Positions 5,942 through 10,813 of a DNA stretch of 10,813 nt are shown here, piece after piece; positions within the stretch are counted from its first letter, which is position 1, and each line of letters starts with the position of its first letter. The position numbers were made by a program, and so were the translations under genes. The notes below the pieces were generated by a model. It had not been told where the DNA came from and searched no databases. It worked only from the letters and a program-made list of their open reading frames with translations. The DNA is taken from contig QIAR01000249.1 in assembly GCA_003225595.1 (NCBI GenBank), positions 1 to 10,813 on the forward strand. Reading direction: 5' to 3'. The DNA is from Acidobacteriota bacterium. Lineage in GTDB: Bacteria > Acidobacteriota > Terriglobia > Terriglobales > Acidobacteriaceae.

Positions 5942-7261
5942 CTACTCGTAGCGCAACGCCTCGGCGGGAAGAATGCGGGCCGCGGACCAAGATGGATACA
6001 TGGTGGCGATGAAGGAGATCCCGACGGCCACCAAGGCCACTAGGGCACCGTCTATCCCGCGGGGCGCAAAGGGCACATAGTCGATCGAGTAGACCTCCGG
6101 AGACAGGGAGATGAGATGGTAGTGCCCTCCGGCCCAGGAGATTGCGTATCCAAGCACCAGCCCAATGGCGGTGCCGATCACTCCGATGAGCACGCCTTGC
6201 GCAACGAACATTCGGCGTACCTGCGACTTGCGCGTGCCCATTGACATGAGCACGGCAATGTCTTTGGTTTTCTCCATCACCATCATGGTGAGCGAAATCA
6301 GGATGTTGAGCGCCGCAACAAACACGATCAGGCCGATAGTGATGAAAGTGACGACACGCTCCAGGCGCAGGGCGCGGAAGAGTGCCTTACTCTGTTCCAT
6401 CCAACTTGTGGACATGAAGCCCGGGCCCGCCGCCTGCTCAAGCGCCTTCCCGACATCGCCGGCTTTGTAAATGTCGTCTACTTTGAATTCAAGAACGGAG
6501 ATCAGGTCTCCCAGTCCGAAGAGTCGCTGCGCGTCAGAAAGCCGCGTGAAGGCCCAGGAACTGTCGTAATCGTAAAAACCAGAATTGAAAATGCCGACCA
6601 CGCGAAAGCGCAGGTACTTGGGGACCATTCCGAAGGGCGTGAGTTCGCCTTGCGGACTTGTGAGCATGACGACGGAGCCGACCGTCGCCCCGAGGTTCTC
6701 GGCCATGTCCTTGCCGAGGACGATTGGAGGCATGGCCGCGACACGCTTCTGGATGCCTTCGAGAGAGGTGAGAGACTCATTCGCGCGTGGGGTGTACCCG
6801 CCCTCGCCCGCGGCTTTTGGCGCTTCCGGTGATGGTTCATTCAAGGCATCGGCCGATCCGATCTTGACTGAATCAAGCAGGTCGCTCACTTTTCTTTCAT
6901 AAGCCGGAATCATGCCCTTCAGCACAGCGCCACGAGCGCGCGGACCGCGGGAGACGAGCACCTGTTCGTAAATCGCGGGGGCGGTAGCGACGACGTGCGG
7001 CATCTTCGCGAGACGGTCCATGAGGGGGCGCCAGTTGCTGATGCCGTCGCTCTGGATGCGCAGCAGATTCACGTGAGAAGTCGAGCCGAGCAGACGGTTT
7101 TGAAGATCCTGGCGAAAACCGTTGTTGATGGCAAGCGCAACAACAAGTGAGGCCACCCCGGCAGCGACTCCGGCGACCGAGATGCCAGTGATGACACCGA
7201 TAAAAGCCTGGCGTCTTTTAGCGCGCAAATAGCGGGTCGCCACGAAGAGTTCGAAACGCAT
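5942..7261 (-). CDS. lolC: Lipoprotein-releasing ABC transporter permease, LolC/LolE family
   Basis: This inner-membrane permease extracts mature lipoproteins from the membrane and hands them to the periplasmic carrier, powered by the LolD ATPase. The 439 residues fit the LolC/E/MacB-type plan. A cytosolic start RYLRAKRRQAF leads into membrane span 1 (about 22-45). A large periplasmic domain follows (about 47-300), then three spans at about 303-327, 353-377 and 405-422. Family hallmarks are the coupling-region motif KTKDIAVLMSMGTRKSQVRRMF (329-352) and the C-terminus YPSWSAARILPAEALRYE. Residues about 137-170 form a Pro/Ala/Gly/Glu-rich stretch that looks like an insertion. Only one permease is present, so it may act as a homodimer, as proposed for LolF-type systems outside the Gammaproteobacteria; that is inference. 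The ATG has no Shine-Dalgarno; the leader is largely a heptamer repeat. A good promoter lies at 7311-7338. Confidence 0.92.
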   Translation of the reverse strand: MRFELFVATRYLRAKRRQAFIGVITGISVAGVAAGVASLVVALAINNGFRQDLQNRLLGSTSHVNLLRIQSDGISNWRPLMDRLAKMPHVVATAPAIYEQVLVSRGPRARGAVLKGMIPAYERKVSDLLDSVKIGSADALNEPSPEAPKAAGEGGYTPRANESLTSLEGIQKRVAAMPPIVLGKDMAENLGATVGSVVMLTSPQGELTPFGMVPKYLRFRVVGIFNSGFYDYDSSWAFTRLSDAQRLFGLGDLISVLEFKVDDIYKAGDVGKALEQAAGPGFMSTSWMEQSKALFRALRLERVVTFITIGLIVFVAALNILISLTMMVMEKTKDIAVLMSMGTRKSQVRRMFVAQGVLIGVIGTAIGLVLGYAISWAGGHYHLISLSPEVYSIDYVPFAPRGIDGALVALVAVGISFIATMYPSWSAARILPAEALRYE

Positions 7262-7266
7262 GAAGA

Positions 7267-7287
7267 AGCTATCAGCTGTCAGCTTTC
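7267..7287. repeat. Heptamer tandem repeat, locus B, in the lolC leader
   Basis: The minus strand reads GAAAGCT, GACAGCT, GATAGCT, which is three units of the heptamer also found at 2232-2262 (there GCTGACG, GCTGATA, GCTGACA). It ends five bases before the lolC ATG and fills the place where a ribosome site would be expected. Relative to the minus-strand genes it is in the opposite orientation from locus A. Confidence 0.65.
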
Positions 7288-7310
7288 AGTAAGGCGTTTA
7301 GCCAAATGCG

Positions 7311-7338
7311 ATTATAGCGAGCGGTCAGGCCTTCTCAC
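7311..7338 (-). promoter_or_regulatory. Sigma-70-type promoter for the lolC-like gene
   Basis: On the minus strand there is a perfect -10 box TATAAT (7311-7316), preceded after 16 bases by GTGAGA (7333-7338), four of six bases of the -35 consensus. Transcription would start near 7304, giving a leader of about 43 bases that contains the heptamer repeat. It lies in the 126-base gap after the methyltransferase gene, so the permease need not depend on read-through. Confidence 0.55.
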
Positions 7339-7387
7339 CTGTGATTGTGGCGGAGTAGCGAGGAACAGTCGTTTTCTCGTTTCACTG

Positions 7388-7972
7388 TTAGTCCCGGAGT
7401 CGTGGCAACACCGCGGGAACTTCCCTGCGATATGCGAGATACTCGTTTCCGAATCGTTGCTCGAGTTCGGCGTCTTCCAGGCGAATCATTATTGCGCCGA
7501 TCAACATGCCAAATGCAGTCAGAGCATACAAAACGGCGAGACCCGTACCTATGCTCCAAGCCATCATTTCACAGAGGTGTCCCAGGTACACTGGGTGACG
7601 GACACGGGATCGGATGCCGACAGTGACCAGGCGTTGTTCACCATGTCCGGATACGACTTCGGGCAGGCCGCCGAGTTGCGCACGGCTGAATTGTTTGCCT
7701 GCTTGCGAGTAGATCCAAATGCCGGTTGCGAAAAGAAGAACGGCGGGAATCCATGTCCAAGGCACGGTGTAGAGCGCTATGTGCCGCCATGGCGCGGTAA
7801 GGAAGCCTAGCACGATCCACATAGCGATCCATAGCGGCAGCACGATGAAGTAAGGAGAGCGCTTGCGTGAGCGCCAATAATCGGCGCGGGTATGGATCAA
7901 CAACCAGAAGAACGGGATGGTGGAGTAGACGAGACAGACAAGCCATCCCACTGTCCGGAGCACTTCCAGCAT
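7388..7972 (-). CDS. ICMT/PEMT-like integral membrane methyltransferase family protein
   Basis: The product is a 194-residue membrane protein of the isoprenylcysteine carboxyl methyltransferase / phospholipid methyltransferase superfamily, which transfers a methyl group from S-adenosylmethionine at the membrane. Hydrophobic spans lie at about 8-27, 42-60, 72-90 and 136-165. The C-terminal catalytic signature is present: RHPVYLGHL (125-133), then the acidic pair EDAELEQRFG (166-175) and the closing EYLAYRREVPAVLPRL. His126, Glu166 and the Tyr-x-x-Tyr region match positions that bind the cofactor in the family. Bacteria lack prenylated CaaX proteins, so the real substrate is unknown and could be a lipid, a quinone-like molecule or a small thiol. 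The ATG at 7970-7972 has no clear Shine-Dalgarno. It lies upstream of lolC on the same strand but with its own gap on both sides, so a functional link is not shown. Confidence 0.85.
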   Translation of the reverse strand: MLEVLRTVGWLVCLVYSTIPFFWLLIHTRADYWRSRKRSPYFIVLPLWIAMWIVLGFLTAPWRHIALYTVPWTWIPAVLLFATGIWIYSQAGKQFSRAQLGGLPEVVSGHGEQRLVTVGIRSRVRHPVYLGHLCEMMAWSIGTGLAVLYALTAFGMLIGAIMIRLEDAELEQRFGNEYLAYRREVPAVLPRLRD

Positions 7973-8118
7973 GAGCGGATTTTAGCAGCCGCGATTATGC
8001 CGCAAAACCAGTGGTGTTGTGCGCAACATCCTTCAGCCGAATGAGGCCGGCCCGAGGATGACGTTCTGATTTGGGAGCTCGCAGGATTGGCGGTTTGTTA
8101 CGGCCAAGACTCCCGACG

Positions 8119-10461
8119 TCACTTTCCGTGAATCACGAATTTCGCCGAGCTCATGTTGTCGTAACGATCGTAGACGCGCACCACGACTACGTGTTCGCGG
8201 CTCGTGGTGTTACGTGTAACGGGATCTGGATCGGCGCCTGCAGCAGAATTCGTCTTGGCTGCAGTCGTCTCGGTTTCCGTCGAGGGGATGGCAACTTTGA
8301 AGTCATAGTTTTCTGTTCTCGCGTCTGAAAGTTGCCCGACAGGCTCAACAAACTGCCAATCGTTCGCATCGATCGAGTACTCTGCCCGCTTGATTGCCGA
8401 GAAGCCGTCCGCGGCCCGGAAGGTGACGTGGATCTGGTTCCCATCGACTCCGGCATTTAGAGTCTCGACTCGAGGTGGGGTGGTGTCAATCTCGAATCGC
8501 ATGCTCTCTTTTTCGGCCGTCAGGGCCTCGTTGGGCGAATGCGAAGGCGCGTCCGAGGCGACGACCTTGAAGGTGTATCCCCCGTCCGGCAGCAGGCTGG
8601 AATCAAAGGAAAAGAATTTGTCTGTGAGACTGTCTTTGAGCAGAAGCCAGCGAGACTGGCCGTCGCCCCGGTAGTAGAGCGAATAGACGAGCTGGTCATC
8701 GTTGTCGTCGTGGGCGGTCCATTTGACTCCAATGGAATCGCGGTCGCGCACCGAGGGTACAGGCGCTTCGAAGTGTGACTGAGACGGATTGCTGCTAGCG
8801 CTGGCCGAGCTTACATCGGCTACTGCGGGTTTGGGAGAGGACTGGTAACGAGTTCCGACCTGGACGGTGATCTCGTCAACATCGGGAGCGACATTTTTGG
8901 AGAGATAATTAAGAAGTACGCTGTCCACGTGCGGAGGAGGATTTCCGGCGCGGAGCACGGCCCTCCACTGAATAAAGCGCGCCGGTGGCACTCCGGCATC
9001 GGAATTCTTTTGAAGGTCAACTTTCGTCCAAGGACTCCAGTTGCGATCCGGGTTGTCTACATTTCCGCTGCGGGTGAACAGTTCGACGTTGCCAGCGCCG
9101 CGGAAATCAGCGCGTCCCCAACGGGAGAAGATGTGGGCGTCAAAGACATCGCTCTCATAAGTACCTTCGGAATCGGGCGCGGAACCGAGGAGAAAGAGCT
9201 TGCCAAGATTGCTGCTGGAAAGGTAAAGACCGCCACCCGGAGCTTTGGCGAACGACGTAACTTGCGTGGCGGTGGCTTTCAGCAGGTCTGTGAACGTGTC
9301 CTCGCCAGTAATGGCGAAGATGTGGCCGCGGTTGCCCGTACCGGCCAGCAGGTGTCCGCGCTGGTCGAAAGCGAGGGCATAAACCAAATCGTCATGCGAG
9401 GTCCAGATACGATTCGGTGAGCCATCGGGCGCAATGCGATAAATTTCTGATCCGCCAGTAGCGCCCGAGCCGGGCGCGGGAAAAGATCCCATCATGGGTG
9501 CCGCGCTTAGCGTAGGCGCATTGATGACCACTCCAGGTTGCGGCGTGCTGGGGCCGGACGACGCTGAGGAAGTGGCAATTGCCGTCGAGGAGTAGCTGGA
9601 CGGAGTCGCACTCGGGCGTTTTTCGCCCGCGCCCGCAGCGTAGATGTTTCCCGCTTGATCGATGGCAAGGGCGGTGATTTCCTTCTTAGGTGCGCTGTAA
9701 AGGACGAAGGCGTCGCCGGTGGGCGATATGCGATAAACCAGCCCGCTACCATCGGAGCCGGCGATTAGATTTCCTTTTGGATCCAGGGCGAGAACGCGGA
9801 TGTGTACTTCATCGCTCTTGAAGAAGAGCGAGTGCTCGCCGGCTGCGGTGACCTTGTAGATTTCGCCCCGATCACCCGTGGCGACGTAAAGATTTCCGGC
9901 ATTATCGAGGGCGAGGTCCCAGATGTATTTGGTGCCCGGGTCAAAGTAAACACTCGAAGTCCATGAGGAATCGGTTTCGGCCTTGGATTTTTGCGCTGAT
10001 CCTTTCTTGCCAGTTCCTTTCGGGGTGATCGTGCTGACGGCCACCGCGTGCTGGACCTTGTATACCTTGCCATCGGGCGAGGTTGCGGCAAAGATCACGC
10101 CATCTTTTTCGAGAAGAGCCTGAACTTGTAATTCCTGAGGCTCAAAAATCGTTGTTGCTTGGCCATCCGGTGTGATGCGATAAACGCGGGCGGGGGCGCC
10201 GGTTGCGGCGTAGACGGTGCCGGCATCGTCTGAGGCAAGCGCCCAGATATAGGTTGAAGGGCTCGTATAGAGAGTTTTGAATGCAGGCGCTAGTTCGAGG
10301 CCGCCGGAGCTGCGAATGGCGACTCCTTTGCTCGTGCCTTTGACCAGATCATCGAACTTCGACTGTTCCCAAGTGCGGGTGCCTTCGCCAAACGCGACGC
10401 TTGCGAGGAGAGCAAAAGATGCTAGGAGATGGATCGAGAGAATTCGCCGGCGAATTGCCAA
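8119..10461 (-). CDS. Secreted beta-propeller protein with C-terminal Ig/FnIII-like domains
   Basis: The product is 780 residues and not an enzyme I recognise. Residues 1-24 are a signal peptide (MAIRRRILSIHLLASFALLASVAFG), so it is exported. Residues about 62-430 hold repeated propeller blades, each built as YIWALA-x-D-x-AG-x-x-YAATG followed by xxYRITPDG; blade cores recur near 71, 120, 179, 222, 262, 358 and 400. A Ser/Thr/Pro/Ala/Gly-rich low-complexity stretch (about 281-337) interrupts the blades. Residues about 430-525 look like a beta-sandwich (SRWGRADFRGAGNVELFTRSG). After a Ser-rich linker, two Ig/FnIII-like domains follow (about 575-660 and 662-780), with DTTPPRVETLNAG between them and the ending VVVRVYDRYDNMSSAKFVIHG. 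The start is a TTG at 10459-10461 with GAGG (10469-10472) seven bases upstream. It probably binds partners or carbohydrate in the periplasm or outside the cell; the ligand is unknown. It is on the same strand as the methyltransferase, 146 bases away. Confidence 0.82.
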   Translation of the reverse strand: MAIRRRILSIHLLASFALLASVAFGEGTRTWEQSKFDDLVKGTSKGVAIRSSGGLELAPAFKTLYTSPSTYIWALASDDAGTVYAATGAPARVYRITPDGQATTIFEPQELQVQALLEKDGVIFAATSPDGKVYKVQHAVAVSTITPKGTGKKGSAQKSKAETDSSWTSSVYFDPGTKYIWDLALDNAGNLYVATGDRGEIYKVTAAGEHSLFFKSDEVHIRVLALDPKGNLIAGSDGSGLVYRISPTGDAFVLYSAPKKEITALAIDQAGNIYAAGAGEKRPSATPSSYSSTAIATSSASSGPSTPQPGVVINAPTLSAAPMMGSFPAPGSGATGGSEIYRIAPDGSPNRIWTSHDDLVYALAFDQRGHLLAGTGNRGHIFAITGEDTFTDLLKATATQVTSFAKAPGGGLYLSSSNLGKLFLLGSAPDSEGTYESDVFDAHIFSRWGRADFRGAGNVELFTRSGNVDNPDRNWSPWTKVDLQKNSDAGVPPARFIQWRAVLRAGNPPPHVDSVLLNYLSKNVAPDVDEITVQVGTRYQSSPKPAVADVSSASASSNPSQSHFEAPVPSVRDRDSIGVKWTAHDDNDDQLVYSLYYRGDGQSRWLLLKDSLTDKFFSFDSSLLPDGGYTFKVVASDAPSHSPNEALTAEKESMRFEIDTTPPRVETLNAGVDGNQIHVTFRAADGFSAIKRAEYSIDANDWQFVEPVGQLSDARTENYDFKVAIPSTETETTAAKTNSAAGADPDPVTRNTTSREHVVVVRVYDRYDNMSSAKFVIHGK
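10441..10456. repeat. Perfect 16-base palindrome at the start of the propeller gene
   Basis: AATTCGCC followed directly by GGCGAATT is a perfect palindrome with no spacer. It lies in codons 2-7 (the Arg-rich start of the signal peptide), just after the TTG start. It may be a protein-binding site near the start, or chance from Arg codons. Confidence 0.4.
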
Positions 10462-10625
10462 GTTTGTACCTCAATTACATAAATTTTTGGGAGGTAAGAT
10501 TCAGGGTATCATGGCCGTGGGCGCAACGATATTAGCGCTTTCAGTCCAGCGGCTAGGAATCGCGGTTCCACGAACGTGAATCTGCCATTTGGCGAGCCGC
10601 TTCGAATAATGAACGGCTTCGGCCT

Positions 10626-10673
10626 TCTCACCAAACGTGGTGAGAGGAGAGATCGTAGCAACCACGTCTCTCC
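10626..10673. repeat. Two consecutive hairpins downstream of the partial right-edge gene
   Basis: TCTCACCA (10626-10633) and TGGTGAGA (10638-10645) form an 8-base-pair stem with an AACG loop. GGAGAGA (10646-10652) and TCTCTCC (10667-10673) form a 7-base-pair stem with a 14-base loop directly beside it. Read on the minus strand they begin 17 bases after the stop at 10690. Neither has a T-tract, so they may be transcript-end structures or decayed repeats rather than classic terminators. Confidence 0.4.
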
Positions 10674-10689
10674 ACAGCAGATTCCAAGG

Positions 10690-10813
10690 CTACTTGATCG
10701 TGATCGTGAGTATCTGGCCGCCAGCAACCGCATAATCCAAGGGCGCGGTTGCAGCCTCATTCACTGACGATTCTCCCAGCACGACCATCTCCTGGGTTCC
10801 GCGCATCCCTTCC
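10690..10813 (-). CDS. C-terminal end of an unidentified protein (cut by window edge)
   Basis: Forty codons are open on the minus strand up to a TAG at 10690-10692, ending APLDYAVAGGQILTITIK. The strand matches the neighbouring genes, and the composition looks like real protein (a beta-strand-like GGQILTITI ending) rather than antisense noise. Two hairpins follow the stop. I do not recognise the family, and 40 residues are too few to infer a function. If real, it is the gene upstream of the propeller protein, with about 228 bases between them. Confidence 0.5.
   Translation of the reverse strand, partial: EGMRGTQEMVVLGESSVNEAATAPLDYAVAGGQILTITIK

Noticed and set aside
8929..9420. 163-codon plus-strand frame inside the propeller gene
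   Set aside because: It is antisense to clear propeller blades, and its composition is explained by the reverse complement of those codons.
10509..10760. 83-codon minus-strand frame near the right edge
   Set aside because: It is Arg/Ser-rich, runs through two hairpins and overlaps the more protein-like partial frame ending at 10690 in another register.
1..10813. CRISPR array, insertion sequence, prophage, toxin-antitoxin or defence system
   Set aside because: No regularly spaced long direct repeats, transposase, integrase or defence-type domains were seen. All long proteins belong to housekeeping or envelope families.

Overview
The window most likely comes from a diderm bacterium of the phylum Acidobacteriota (Terriglobia/Koribacter-like). 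This is inference from protein style: a ClpC with a UVR linker, a LolCDE-type exporter, an ICMT-like methyltransferase, large secreted beta-propeller proteins, moderately high GC, and short intergenic palindromic and heptameric repeats. No rRNA or other phylogenetic marker is present to settle it.

Layout. At the left edge (minus strand) is the N-terminal part of adenylosuccinate lyase (purB), divergent from a MarR-family regulator on the plus strand, the only plus-strand gene. From 947 to the end everything is on the minus strand. Read in transcription order from right to left these are: the C-terminus of an unidentified protein, a secreted beta-propeller/Ig-like protein (8119-10461), an ICMT-like membrane methyltransferase (7388-7972), a LolC/E permease (5942-7261), a LolD ATPase (4988-5701), ClpC (2261-4705) and a membrane-anchored trypsin-like serine protease (947-1972).

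How the genes fit together. The permease and ATPase make one complete ABC exporter of the lipoprotein-release type. ClpC is the cytosolic AAA+ unfoldase that works with ClpP. The protease faces the periplasm. Lipoprotein export, cytosolic proteolysis and periplasmic proteolysis are therefore grouped in an envelope/protein-quality neighbourhood, but the wide gaps (126-288 bp) and the clear terminator after clpC argue against one operon. The best promoter in the window (perfect TATAAT) precedes the permease.

The coding genes are ordinary members of known families, and I see no convincing new multi-gene system. The more interesting structure is between the genes: a degenerate heptamer tandem repeat (GCTGAYR) occurs at two separate places, once forming an arm of the clpC terminator and once filling the 5' leader of the lolC-like gene. 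There is also an 11-bp REP-like palindrome, a cluster of TGCAAC boxes upstream of clpC, and a pseudo-palindrome centred on GAATTC in front of marR. Three of the genes (purB, lolD, propeller) appear to start with TTG. No intergenic stretch exceeds 300 bp; the longest are 1973-2260 and 4706-4987.
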